From: an uncultured Prevotellaceae bacterium
Lineage (GTDB): Bacteria; Bacteroidota; Bacteroidia; Bacteroidales; Bacteroidaceae
Reading direction: 5' to 3'
Length of the DNA: 64,000 nt
NCBI GenBank assembly: GCA_900318115.1
Contig: ONJJ01000003.1
Coordinates: forward strand, 1-64,000
Shown here one piece after another: positions 24,896 to 34,354 of this stretch. The notes under the pieces are model-generated. The model ran no database searches. It was not told the DNA's origin and saw nothing but the letters and a program-made list of their open reading frames with translations. The position numbers were made by a program, and so were the translations under genes. Every line of letters begins with the position of its first letter. Within the stretch, counting starts at the first letter, position 1.

Positions 24896-25935
24896 AATGC
24901 CATAACCCAGGTGGAAGCGTACTCGCTGTCAGTATGATGTAACTTGATATTCTCAGCGGTGGCCTGTTCTTCCGTCTGGAAGCCATCGATGATCACACGG
25001 TTCATCTTACCATTATTATAAACGCGCGCATTAGAGAATCCACGCTGGCGTAAGGTCTGCACATAACGTTCTGCGTTCTTGCGGCTGACGTTGCTGGCCA
25101 GCACAATGCAGTAATTTCCTGCAGGTTGTAACTCATTAGAAGTGGCATCAGTCTGTGTGGCCGGGGCAACTTCTTCAGCTTCCACCTTCACTTGCTCAGG
25201 CTTCACTTCGGGCGTGACTGCGCTTTCCTTGACAGTCTTTTCTTTCACGACGGCAGGCTGTTGGGGCTTTGCCTGCTTGGCGGCAGGCAATTCAGTTGAA
25301 GGCTCCGAGGGGAGTACAGAGGCCTGATTGCTGCGAACAGCGTTGTCCAACGGCGTGGAGAACAGTGCGCAAAGTAGTATGATGGCAGCTGCAGCGACGA
25401 TGTTCTTCAGGCCACGCTTGCTGATATGAATCGTGATGTGCTGCGAATCGTGGGATGCATCGTGAGCCAATTGTGAGGCAGAACTACCACGACGGTGGCC
25501 ACTGCGCTGGGCAGCAGTCAGCTTTTGCATCAGGAAGGCGTCCAAGCCGAAGAAGTCTGGAGTGACAACGCCAGCCTGACAGGGTGAAAAGCTGACACGA
25601 CCGTCTTCATCCTGGGAAAAGACACCCATACTGCCGAAGTCCACTTGTCCGTCGGAGAGAAGTTGCTGACGTAAATCAAGGACTTGCAGCTGAATGTAGC
25701 GCTTGGCTTCGGTGGAGGTGCAATGACGCCACTCACGAACAGCAGTCGTCAGCAACCCGTCGTCTTCCATGAGGTCGGGATTAAAGCGCACCACACGGAT
25801 TGGAGGGAAGAACAACTGCTCTGTTTCCTCACGCGTAGCACTCGTGGCCATCGTGACGAAACCGCCGAACTGAGGAACAACTACGCAATCGTGACTCAGC
25901 AAAAGGCTTTCTATGTGTCGAGATAGTTCATTCAT
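24892..25935 (-). CDS. HU-like (CCDC81-type) and SPOR-domain membrane protein
   Basis: 347 residues from the ATG at 25935 (MNELSRHIESLLLSHDCVVV). The first 100 residues match the prokaryotic CCDC81/HU-like domain (VPQFGGFVTM, IRVVRFNPDLMEDDGLLTTA). A membrane helix lies at about residues 186-205 (IVAAAAIILLCALFSTP), followed by a Pro/Glu/Lys/Ala linker and a C-terminal SPOR domain (NYCIVLASNVSRKNAERYV, RVYNNGKMNRVII). SPOR domains bind denuded peptidoglycan at the division site, so this protein may link the nucleoid or cytoplasm to septal wall; inference. The ATG lies only six bases after the -7 box, so the mRNA may be leaderless. Confidence 0.85.
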   Translation of the reverse strand: MNELSRHIESLLLSHDCVVVPQFGGFVTMATSATREETEQLFFPPIRVVRFNPDLMEDDGLLTTAVREWRHCTSTEAKRYIQLQVLDLRQQLLSDGQVDFGSMGVFSQDEDGRVSFSPCQAGVVTPDFFGLDAFLMQKLTAAQRSGHRRGSSASQLAHDASHDSQHITIHISKRGLKNIVAAAAIILLCALFSTPLDNAVRSNQASVLPSEPSTELPAAKQAKPQQPAVVKEKTVKESAVTPEVKPEQVKVEAEEVAPATQTDATSNELQPAGNYCIVLASNVSRKNAERYVQTLRQRGFSNARVYNNGKMNRVIIDGFQTEEQATAENIKLHHTDSEYASTWVMAL

Positions 25936-25941
25936 CGGCTG

Positions 25942-25949
25942 CAAAGGTA
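25942..25949 (-). promoter_or_regulatory. -7 box giving a possible leaderless mRNA
   Basis: Minus strand TACCTTTG followed by CAGCCG and the ATG. The start codon begins six bases after the box, where transcription itself should start. The -33 region is poorly conserved. Confidence 0.6.
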
Positions 25950-26010
25950 TGTATTTTTTGCCATAAAAGAGAATTTTTTGCAAAAAAAATGCAAGTATTT
26001 TGTTTTTGGC

Positions 26011-26042
26011 TTTGTGTTTTCGACGATTTATCATACTTTTGC
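26011..26042 (+). promoter_or_regulatory. promoter of the lipoprotein-addAB run
   Basis: TTTG at 26011-26014, a 20-base spacer, and TACTTTTG at 26035-26042: a near-ideal Bacteroidetes promoter, about 55 bases before the ATG at 26099. Confidence 0.75.
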
Positions 26043-26098
26043 ACTGAAAAGAAAGAAGCGACTGACTAAATATGCTTTGAAATTGACTCTATGAAGAT

Positions 26099-26920
26099 AT
26101 GAAATCACCTTTTACAATATTTTTATACGCTTTGACGTTGCTTTTGCTGGTTGCCTGTGGTGGTGATCAGCGACGTGATGACGCTGTTCTCGTTGTGGAG
26201 CCCGACTCGGTGGCCATGCAGCGATTGAATGGAATTTGGGTGGACGCAGAAACCCAGACTGTGGTATTCCGCGTAGATGGCGATAGCCTTTTCTACCCGA
26301 ACTCTTCCAGCCAGCCTGTGCGCTTCGCTATCTACGAGGACACTTTGCTGCTCTTTACGGCCGACAGTGTCCGTTTTCCCATTATCCGTCAGAAGGACTA
26401 TTCCTTTGTCTATGAATCACTTTCGGGTGACTCTATAACGCTGCTGAGATCGGAAAATCCTTTGGATTCACTCATCTTCTTCTCAACCGAACATGAGTAT
26501 GCACCTATCCTGCTCAACGAGGAGGTCAGTCGCGACACGGTCGTGTTCTCCCCGTCGAACGAGCGCTATCATCTATATATAAAGGTGAATCCAACCCATT
26601 ACCGCGTCGTTCAGACCACATTTACCGATGAGGGTCTGCCGATAGAGAATGTCTATTTCGACAATATCATCCACGTAGGTGTCTATAATGGTCGGGCCAA
26701 GCTCTTCTCCCACGACTTCGTGAAAGCGGATTTCGCGGAACTCATTCCCCAGGAATTCCTGAAGGGTGCCATCCTCTCAAACGGCGAGTTCGGTAATGTG
26801 GATCGTGACGGCTGCCACTTCAACATCACTCTCTGCCAGCCCAATGGTTCCAGTTGTTATGTGGTCAGTGTGGTCGTCGACTATCGTGGTCAGCTCGAAA
26901 AAAAGCTAATAGAATACTGA
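26099..26920 (+). CDS. DUF4738-type lipoprotein
   Basis: 273 residues with a lipoprotein signal (lipobox LVAC, cysteine 20). The body has an N-terminal beta-rich part (LNGIWVDAETQTVVFRVDGD) that resembles lipocalin-like domains and a C-terminal DUF4738-like half (YHLYIKVNPTHYRVVQTTFT, VGVYNGRAKLFSHDFVKADF). Function unknown. It is nine bases ahead of the AddA-like gene and is probably the first gene of that transcript, an odd pairing of an envelope lipoprotein with recombination enzymes. Confidence 0.75.
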   Translation: MKSPFTIFLYALTLLLLVACGGDQRRDDAVLVVEPDSVAMQRLNGIWVDAETQTVVFRVDGDSLFYPNSSSQPVRFAIYEDTLLLFTADSVRFPIIRQKDYSFVYESLSGDSITLLRSENPLDSLIFFSTEHEYAPILLNEEVSRDTVVFSPSNERYHLYIKVNPTHYRVVQTTFTDEGLPIENVYFDNIIHVGVYNGRAKLFSHDFVKADFAELIPQEFLKGAILSNGEFGNVDRDGCHFNITLCQPNGSSCYVVSVVVDYRGQLEKKLIEY

Positions 26921-26929
26921 TTACCAACG

Positions 26930-29900
26930 ATGAATCCTCTGAAAGTTTACAAAGCCTCGGCGGGTGCCGGCAAGACGTTCAGGTTAGCCGTTGAATATTT
27001 CAAATTACTGGTCCTCGCAGCTAACGGCGGCGAGCATAGCCATATTTTGGCGGTGACCTTCACCAACAAGGCCACGGGCGAGATGAAGAACCGCATCATC
27101 ACTCACCTCTATGGCATCGCCCACTCGTTACCTTCCAGCCAGGATTACTACGATAAACTCGTCGAGGCGCTGCAGGAAGAAGCCGACGCCCCCACCGAAG
27201 AAGCCGAGATTCGCCTCCGCTGTGGCGAGGCTCTGCACCAGATACTCCATGACTATAGCCATTTCCGCGTTGGCACCATCGACTCGTTCTTCCAGACCAT
27301 CCTTCGTGGTCTGGCTCATGAGCTGGGCCTGACAGCCAATCTTCAGGTTGAAATCAACGACACAGAAGTGCTCTCGAAAGCCGTGGACCGCATTGTGGAC
27401 CGTCTCCAGGACGAACCCGTGGTACTGGACTGGCTGCTCAGCCTGGTGGCGGACCAAATAGAGAACAACCAGAAGTGGGATGTCACCAACCGCGTGAAAG
27501 ACTTCGGACGAGCGATCTTCAACGAGGACTACCTCCGCCGGGGCGACCAGCTGCGCAAGGTGCTCAGTGACGGCGCCTTCGTACGCAATTTCATGAAAGG
27601 GTTGCGCGAGCAGGAGGGCGCGGCGATTGCCACGCTGAAGTCCTGCGGAAAACGTATTGACCAAGCCATTTTGGGCGCTGGATTGAGCTACTCCGATTTC
27701 TCCAACGGTCAGCGTGTTCTCGGCGGGTTGGTCGCCCGTCTATTGTCGGGCGATGTCTCGTCCGTCGAAATCACTTCCACATACCAGAAGTGGGCCGACG
27801 ACCCGCTGTCGCTTTTGCGCCGTGCCGACCAGCAACGCACAGACCTCGTCGATGCCGCCGATACCATCAGCGGCGTCATTTCCGAGCTGGTGGATCATCT
27901 GGAGGAACTCCAGTATTCCATCAATAGTGCCCGCCTGGCCTTGGCACATATCAAGCCTCTCTTCCTGCTGGACTTCATCGACCGTGAGGTGGCTGATATC
28001 AACGCCGAGACCTCGCGCTTCAACCTCGCTAAGACGCCCATACTTCTCTCGCGCATGGTCGGTGACTCCGATGCTCCGTTCGTCTTCGAGAAAATCGGAG
28101 CCTTGCTCCACCATGTGATGATCGACGAGTTTCAGGACACATCGCGCCTACAATGGGAGAACTTCCGCACCTTGTTGCTCGAGAGCTATTCGCGGGGCGG
28201 GCGCAACCTCATTGTTGGCGACGTCAAACAGAGTATCTATCGCTGGCGGGGCGGCGACTGGCGCACCTTGGGATATATCAAGGAAACGGTACAACCTACG
28301 CCTGTTGTGCAATACCTGGATGTAAACTACCGCAGTATGCGCCGGATCGTGAAGTTCAACAGCGATTTCTTTGACGAGGCCAGAAAGGTTCTGGAAGCCG
28401 TTTCGCAGAAGGAAGAGCGGCAGCTGGAACTACGTAACTTCTTCGAGTCTGCGTATCGGGATGTCATTCAGCAAGTTCCTGACGGCAAAAAAGACGAAGG
28501 CTATGTCCGCGTGAAAGTCTTCGACAGCAAGAGTTACCAGACACGGGAAGACTGGGAACCCGAGGTACTGGAGGAACTCTGCCAGACCATCCGCGAGCTT
28601 CATGAGGGCGGTCTGCCATATAATCAGATGGCCATTCTGGTGCGTATCAACTCCGAGTCCGATGCCATCATCCGTGCTTTTGCCGAGATCCCGGACATGC
28701 CGGCCATCGTCTCTGACGAGGCCTTCCTCCTATCGTCCTGCCTGCCTGTCACTTTGCTCATCGAGGCCTTGCGCGTGATTATTGATGAACAGAATCCTCT
28801 ACCTCGATTCCTTCTGGAAGAACATGGTATTGACGTGCAGCTCATCGACGACAACCTCCAGCAGCTGCGTCTCACACCGCTCTATGAATTGCTGGAACAC
28901 CTCTATCGCCTGCTGGGTCTCGACAGGTTCCAGCAGCAGGATGCTTTCCTCTTCGGCTTCTTCGACGCTGTCAGCGAGTACTTGCGCGGCGAGGCCTCTG
29001 ATTTGCAGTCCTTCGTCACTTTCTGGGACGAGAATCTCTGCCGTCAGTCCGTTCCGGCAGGCGAGGTTGACGGAATCCGCATCCTGACCATCCACAAGGC
29101 CAAGGGCCTGGAATTCCACACGGTGTTGCTGCCTTTCTGCACCTGGAGCTTCGAGCGCAACCGTCATTCAGACCTCATGTGGTGTACACCCACCGCCGAG
29201 CCCTACTCGGAGATGCAATTGCTGCCCATTACCCCGACGTCCAAGGTCACGCCCAATTCTGTCTTTGCCGATGATTATGCAGAGACTCATCTGCTCAGCC
29301 GAATGGATGAGTTCAACGCCCTATATGTAGCCTTTACGCGTGCGTGCGCGAACTTATTTATATGGTCCTCCGGTGGGGACATGGATCGTGACAGCCGTAC
29401 AGTGGGCGACCTCATCGCATGCACCATGTCCTCTGTGCTCACGGCTGATTCCGATGGCGTTTACACCTACGGTCAGCCGGTCCTTACTTTCAAGAGTGCC
29501 CATACCTCTGAGGACAATAGGATGGCTCAACATCCCGTTGCCGTTCCCGTCACCATGCAGTCATTTGACTTAGGGGTCACGTTCCGCCAGAGCAATCGTT
29601 CCGCTCAATTCCTGGCCGAGCAGGGTGGGGAAGAGGCTCCTCCCGAGGAGGAGCTAACCCGCCGCCGCTACCTCGAGACCGGTCGCCTGCTGCACCGTGT
29701 GCTTCAGAGTATTCGCGTCCACGGCGATGTGGACAGCGTGCTCGATTCCTTCGAGCGCCAGGGACTTATCTCTCGCACGGCTCCCGACGGCACGGAGGTC
29801 GCCGTGCCACGTGCTTCCATGGAGCGATGGGTGCTTCAGGGGTTGCGCAATCCCCTTGTCAGCGACTGGTTCCAGCCGCATTGGCAGCTGTTCAACGAGT

Positions 29901-30205
29901 GTTCCATCGTCAGCCTCGACGACCAAGGCGTGCCGCAAGTCCATCGGCCGGACCGCGTCATGGTCAGTGCCGACGGTCAGCGCATCATCGTCGTTGACTT
30001 CAAGTTCGGCGCCGACAGGCCGGAGTACCAGCAGCAAGTCCTGGGCTATATGCGACTGCTGCAGCAGATGTCGCCTCAGGCACAAGTCGAGGGCTACCTC
30101 TGGTTTGTCTATAGTGGGCGCGTCGAACACGTAATAGAAAATTCCTCCCCGTCGCCTCGCAATTCCCGTAAGTCCGACAGCGGACAGCTAACCCTTGATT
30201 TCTGA
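26930..30205 (+). CDS. addA: AddA-like UvrD-family helicase/nuclease
   Basis: 1091 residues. The Walker A motif is at residues 8-16 (KASAGAGKTF), then AVTFTNKATGEMKNRI (motif Ia), MIDEFQDTSRLQWENF (motif II), DVKQSIYRWRGGDW (III), YRSMRRIVKFN (IV), TIHKAKGLEFHTV (V) and YVAFTRACANLF (VI). The C-terminus has the RecB-type nuclease motif IIVVDFKFG (Asp and Lys of the PD-(D/E)XK fold) and QQVLGYMRLL. It is the AddA/RecB-type subunit that processes double-strand breaks. The partner nuclease gene follows after six bases. Confidence 0.9.
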   Translation: MNPLKVYKASAGAGKTFRLAVEYFKLLVLAANGGEHSHILAVTFTNKATGEMKNRIITHLYGIAHSLPSSQDYYDKLVEALQEEADAPTEEAEIRLRCGEALHQILHDYSHFRVGTIDSFFQTILRGLAHELGLTANLQVEINDTEVLSKAVDRIVDRLQDEPVVLDWLLSLVADQIENNQKWDVTNRVKDFGRAIFNEDYLRRGDQLRKVLSDGAFVRNFMKGLREQEGAAIATLKSCGKRIDQAILGAGLSYSDFSNGQRVLGGLVARLLSGDVSSVEITSTYQKWADDPLSLLRRADQQRTDLVDAADTISGVISELVDHLEELQYSINSARLALAHIKPLFLLDFIDREVADINAETSRFNLAKTPILLSRMVGDSDAPFVFEKIGALLHHVMIDEFQDTSRLQWENFRTLLLESYSRGGRNLIVGDVKQSIYRWRGGDWRTLGYIKETVQPTPVVQYLDVNYRSMRRIVKFNSDFFDEARKVLEAVSQKEERQLELRNFFESAYRDVIQQVPDGKKDEGYVRVKVFDSKSYQTREDWEPEVLEELCQTIRELHEGGLPYNQMAILVRINSESDAIIRAFAEIPDMPAIVSDEAFLLSSCLPVTLLIEALRVIIDEQNPLPRFLLEEHGIDVQLIDDNLQQLRLTPLYELLEHLYRLLGLDRFQQQDAFLFGFFDAVSEYLRGEASDLQSFVTFWDENLCRQSVPAGEVDGIRILTIHKAKGLEFHTVLLPFCTWSFERNRHSDLMWCTPTAEPYSEMQLLPITPTSKVTPNSVFADDYAETHLLSRMDEFNALYVAFTRACANLFIWSSGGDMDRDSRTVGDLIACTMSSVLTADSDGVYTYGQPVLTFKSAHTSEDNRMAQHPVAVPVTMQSFDLGVTFRQSNRSAQFLAEQGGEEAPPEEELTRRRYLETGRLLHRVLQSIRVHGDVDSVLDSFERQGLISRTAPDGTEVAVPRASMERWVLQGLRNPLVSDWFQPHWQLFNECSIVSLDDQGVPQVHRPDRVMVSADGQRIIVVDFKFGADRPEYQQQVLGYMRLLQQMSPQAQVEGYLWFVYSGRVEHVIENSSPSPRNSRKSDSGQLTLDF

Positions 30206-30211
30206 TGCTCT

Positions 30212-33040
30212 ATGAAAACGTTCCTTGAACATGTAGCCTCCTCGCTGCTCCAGCGCTTCGGCTCCAACCTCAGTCGCGTCACGGTGGTGTTTCCCGGCAA
30301 GCGCGCCAGCCTGTTCCTCAACCAAGCGCTGGCTGAACAGTCTTCCACTCCCGTGTGGGCTCCTCGCTACCTGACCATCAGCGAACTCTTTCAGCAAGCC
30401 TCGCCTCTGGCTTTGGCCGACCCCATCGAGTCTGTCTGCCGCCTTCATGCTGCCTACGCGCGTCATATCCAGGATCCTCAGCCGCTGGACCGTTTCTGGT
30501 CCTGGGGCGAGATACTCCTCTCTGACTTCGACGACCTCGACAAACACCTCGTGGACGCCGCCAGCCTCTTCACCAATATTGCGGACCTACACGCCCTGGA
30601 CGACAACAGCTATATCACCCCCGAGCAGGAAGAAGCCCTGCGCGCTTTCTTCCGCAACTTCTCCCTCGAGGAGAATAGCCAGATCAAGCAGCAGTTCCTT
30701 CGTCTCTGGGAACATATGGGCGACATTTATTCGGAACTGCACACATCCATGCGCAGCGACGGCGTCCTCTACGAGGGAGCCCTGCAGCGATCTGTCGTCG
30801 AACAACTCCGCCAGGCACGCCTCGCGGGCGATGACTCTGAAGAGGATTGTCCTTTATTTACTACCGATCAGCGGCGTCAGATGACTTATGCCTTTGTGGG
30901 ATTCAACGTGCTGAACGACGTAGAGCAAGCCCTCTTCGATGAGCTTCAGGCCCGGCAGCAGGCACTCTTCTTCTGGGACTACGACACCTTCTACGTTGAC
31001 CATAGCCATGAAGCGGGCCACTTCCTGCGCCGTAACCTCCAGCGCTACGGCAATGAGCTCCCTGCTGATTGTTTCGATAATCTCCGTCAGCCCAAGCAGA
31101 TTGAACTGGTTTCCGCCTCCAGCGAGAACGCCCAGGCCCGCTTCGTGCCACAATGGTTAGGACAGCACCTCACTCCGCGTGAAAACCGCACCGCCGTTGT
31201 GCTTTGCAACGAGCAGCTCCTGCAGCCTGTGCTCCACAGTATTCCTTCCGACGGAAAGCCCGAGGCCGTGAACATCACCATGGGATTTCCACTGGCGGAC
31301 ACTCCTGTCTTCAGTTTCGTCGTCGCGCTCATCAGCCTTCAGACCGAAGGCTACGACGCAGCGCGCCAGCGTTTCCGCAGCGCCCAACTGCGCATCGCCC
31401 GACGCCACCCCTTCGCGCGCCTGCTCGATGAGCAGTTGTGGTGCCATCCTGTCGGCGAAGGTCCCGCATTGCTGTCTTACCTCCTCGAGTGTCTGACAGC
31501 CCTTGCACCCCATTTCTCCGAGGACTCCGCCGATATCGCCGCCTTCTATCGCCAGCTTTATGTCGAGGCGCTGTTCCGCACCTTCACCGCCATCTCCCGC
31601 CTGCTTGATCTGATGACGTCTTCGTCTTCGCCACTCACGGTGAGCGACCATACCCTACGCCGGCTGCTGCGTTCCATCCTGCAATCCCAGAGTGTGCCCT
31701 TCCACGGCGAACCAGCCACGGGCCTGCAGGTGATGGGCGTTCTTGAGACACGCGCCTTGGATTTCGACAATTTGCTGATGCTCAGCGTCGGCGAAGGCTT
31801 CCTCCCCAAAACCTCCTCCAACACCAGCCTCATTCCTTACAACTTGCGCGAGGCCTTCGGACTCACTACGGTTCGCCACAAGATGGCTGTCTATGCCTAC
31901 TACTTCTATCGCCTGATCCAGCGAGCCCGGCACATCACTTTCGTCTATAACGAGAGCAACGCCGGCACCCGCCAGAACGAGCCCTCGCGCTTCCTACGTC
32001 AGTTACTCGCTGAGACGGACTTCCCCATCACCGCCCAGCGCTTGCAGGCTCCCACAAAGGTCATCACCGCCGAACCTATCGTCATCCAGAAGACCCCCGA
32101 AATCCTTCATTGGCTCCACTCGTCCTACGATCTACGCAGCCAGCAGCCGGGTGAGAAAGCCCACGTTCTCTCGCCAACGGCCATCAATACCTATACCACC
32201 TGTCCCCTCAGTTTCTATTTCCGCTACGTGCGCCAGCTCACCACGGAGTTCGACCCCGAGGAATTCAATGCGGTACTCTTTGGACTGGTGTTCCACAAGG
32301 CGGCGCAGTTGGTCTTCCAGAAACTCACCTCTGCCGGTGACATCGTTCGGGCACAGGATATCGAGCCATTGCTCGAAAACCGAGGCATCGCCCTCGAATC
32401 CATCATCAGCCAGGCGTTCCGCGAAGAGTACTTCCACGACCGTCCGGAGGAGTACAGCGGAATCCTCATCATTGCACGTCATGTCTTGCAGACCTATCTG
32501 CTCCAGTTGTTGAAGCACGACCTGAAGCTCACGCCGTTGAGAATCATCGGCCTCGAGAAGTGGTACGAGATGCAGCTCACCATCGGCGACATCGAAGTGC
32601 GCACTGGCGGTATCATCGACCGCCTCGACGAGGTGCAGGATCCCGCCGTCGATGGCGGCAGAGCTCTGCGTATCGTTGATTATAAGACGGGGGGCACACC
32701 GGGTGCCGTGAATGAAATGCAGCAACTCTTCGCCCAGGCAGGACAACGGGAGCACTACTATCTGCAAACGATTCTCTATGCCACTATCGTTGCTACTAAG
32801 CAGGGGCTGCCTGTCACTCCCTGCCTCTTCTATGTCCACAGGTCCGGCGCAGACGACTATAGCCCCAAGCTGCGCCTGGCGCGCCAACAACTGAATGACG
32901 TCCGTCCGCTGCAGGAGGAGTTCCTGCAGCAGCTGTCCGACGTCATCGCTCATATCTTCGACCCCCAGATTCCGTTCACTCAAACTCAGAATACCCAATC
33001 ATGCCTAAACTGCGACTTTGCTCATCTTTGTGGGCGCTGA
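30212..33040 (+). CDS. addB: AddB-like PD-(D/E)XK nuclease with Fe-S cysteines
   Basis: 942 residues. The N-terminus (VTVVFPGKRASLFLNQAL) is the degenerate helicase-like domain of AddB. The C-terminal nuclease has LRIVDYKTGGTPG (catalytic Asp/Lys). Four cysteines are placed as in the AddB iron-sulfur cluster: one in TYTTCPLSFYFRY before the nuclease, and three in SCLNCDFAHLC at the very end. With AddA it should form the helicase-nuclease complex that resects double-strand ends for RecA. The last 40 bases, coding for the three terminal cysteines, are also the start of the next gene in another frame. Confidence 0.88.
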   Translation: MKTFLEHVASSLLQRFGSNLSRVTVVFPGKRASLFLNQALAEQSSTPVWAPRYLTISELFQQASPLALADPIESVCRLHAAYARHIQDPQPLDRFWSWGEILLSDFDDLDKHLVDAASLFTNIADLHALDDNSYITPEQEEALRAFFRNFSLEENSQIKQQFLRLWEHMGDIYSELHTSMRSDGVLYEGALQRSVVEQLRQARLAGDDSEEDCPLFTTDQRRQMTYAFVGFNVLNDVEQALFDELQARQQALFFWDYDTFYVDHSHEAGHFLRRNLQRYGNELPADCFDNLRQPKQIELVSASSENAQARFVPQWLGQHLTPRENRTAVVLCNEQLLQPVLHSIPSDGKPEAVNITMGFPLADTPVFSFVVALISLQTEGYDAARQRFRSAQLRIARRHPFARLLDEQLWCHPVGEGPALLSYLLECLTALAPHFSEDSADIAAFYRQLYVEALFRTFTAISRLLDLMTSSSSPLTVSDHTLRRLLRSILQSQSVPFHGEPATGLQVMGVLETRALDFDNLLMLSVGEGFLPKTSSNTSLIPYNLREAFGLTTVRHKMAVYAYYFYRLIQRARHITFVYNESNAGTRQNEPSRFLRQLLAETDFPITAQRLQAPTKVITAEPIVIQKTPEILHWLHSSYDLRSQQPGEKAHVLSPTAINTYTTCPLSFYFRYVRQLTTEFDPEEFNAVLFGLVFHKAAQLVFQKLTSAGDIVRAQDIEPLLENRGIALESIISQAFREEYFHDRPEEYSGILIIARHVLQTYLLQLLKHDLKLTPLRIIGLEKWYEMQLTIGDIEVRTGGIIDRLDEVQDPAVDGGRALRIVDYKTGGTPGAVNEMQQLFAQAGQREHYYLQTILYATIVATKQGLPVTPCLFYVHRSGADDYSPKLRLARQQLNDVRPLQEEFLQQLSDVIAHIFDPQIPFTQTQNTQSCLNCDFAHLCGR

Positions 33041-34266
33041 CCTTGGCGCTCGGTCTTTCTGCTCAGACCTTTGACCTCACCGCGCCGCAGCCCGAGTACT
33101 CCTCATCCACGGGCTATGGCTATGACCTCTCTACCCGTCAGGCCGAGGTCGATGCCCGCCGTACTACGCCCGTTCCCTTCTATTTCTCCGTGCGTGTGCC
33201 CGATGGCAACTACCGCGTCTGTGTCACCCTGGGTTCCCGTCGGCGCGCTGCCAGCACGGCAGTCCGCGCTGAGAGCCGACGTCTACTGCTGGAGGAGACA
33301 GCCACCGCCAAAGGCGGTTTCCAGACCTTCACCTTCCTTGTCAACAAACGATCGCCACGCATCGACGACCAGCGCGAGGTGGGACTCAAGCCGCGTGAGC
33401 GCAGCTATCTGAACTGGGACGACCGCCTCACCCTGGAATTTGCAGGTTCGGCACCAGCCGTGCGATCCATCACCATTGAACCCGACACGACGGCCACCAC
33501 ACTTTACCTCGTGGGCAACTCCACCGTGGTGGATCAGGAAATGGAACCTTACGCCAGCTGGGGACAGATGATTCCGCGCTGGCTGGGCGACCGCATTGCG
33601 GTCAGCAATCACGCTGAAAGCGGCCTCGCGGCCTCCAGTTTCCTCGGCCAGCGTCGCCTGGACAAGATACTCTCTACCCTGCGCCCGGGCGACTACGTCT
33701 TCGTGGAATTCGGCCACAACGACCAGAAAGAACACGGAACAGGCGATGGTGCCTGGTACAACTTCTCCCACAACCTCAAGATTTTCATCGACCGTGTGCG
33801 TGCTGCAGGAGGCCGCATCGCCTTCATCACTCCCACCCAGCGTCGCAACTTCGATGCTGAAGGTCACATCCGCGAGACCCATGGCGAATACCCCGATGCC
33901 ATGCGGGCCGTGGCGGCCCGGGAGCACGTGCCGCTCATCGAACTGCATGACATGACGCGCACGTTCTTCGAAGCCTTGGGCGTCGAAGGCAGCAAGAAGT
34001 CCCTTGTGCACTATCCTGCCGGTACCTATCCGGGGCAGGCCAAGGCACTGGCGGACAACACCCACTTCAACACTTTCGGGGCCTATGAGGTCGCCAAGAT
34101 GGTGGTTTGCGGCATACGACAACTCGACCGCGACTTCGCAGCACCTCTCATCGACGCCATCGACCCCGCTTTCCCTGCGTTTGATCCAGCCCGACCCGAC
34201 GACCCGGCTGCTTTCCGCTGGCCCACGGCACCGCGCGTGGACGTCACGAAACCTGATGGCAACTGA
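33001..34266 (+). CDS. rhamnogalacturonan acetylesterase-like (CE12) SGNH hydrolase
   Basis: 421 residues with a signal peptide (MPKLRLCSSLWALTLALGLS). Residues 25-150 form a beta-sandwich domain; residues 160-370 are an SGNH hydrolase of the CE12 type, with VGNSTVVD (nucleophile Ser in block I), block III GHNDQKEH and block V DNTHFNTFGAYEVA holding the Asp and His. CE12 enzymes remove acetyl groups from rhamnogalacturonan or xylan. The start overlaps addB by 40 bases in another frame; no later Met gives a signal peptide, so the overlap is probably real. The metallopeptidase gene starts 88 bases downstream. Confidence 0.85.
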   Translation: MPKLRLCSSLWALTLALGLSAQTFDLTAPQPEYSSSTGYGYDLSTRQAEVDARRTTPVPFYFSVRVPDGNYRVCVTLGSRRRAASTAVRAESRRLLLEETATAKGGFQTFTFLVNKRSPRIDDQREVGLKPRERSYLNWDDRLTLEFAGSAPAVRSITIEPDTTATTLYLVGNSTVVDQEMEPYASWGQMIPRWLGDRIAVSNHAESGLAASSFLGQRRLDKILSTLRPGDYVFVEFGHNDQKEHGTGDGAWYNFSHNLKIFIDRVRAAGGRIAFITPTQRRNFDAEGHIRETHGEYPDAMRAVAAREHVPLIELHDMTRTFFEALGVEGSKKSLVHYPAGTYPGQAKALADNTHFNTFGAYEVAKMVVCGIRQLDRDFAAPLIDAIDPAFPAFDPARPDDPAAFRWPTAPRVDVTKPDGN

Positions 34267-34354
34267 CCGTGCCGATTCTGTCCGAAACGGATATAGAGTC
34301 CGCCTGCACAACCTCAAGCAATACTTTACCAACTAATTCTTAACTATACTACTT

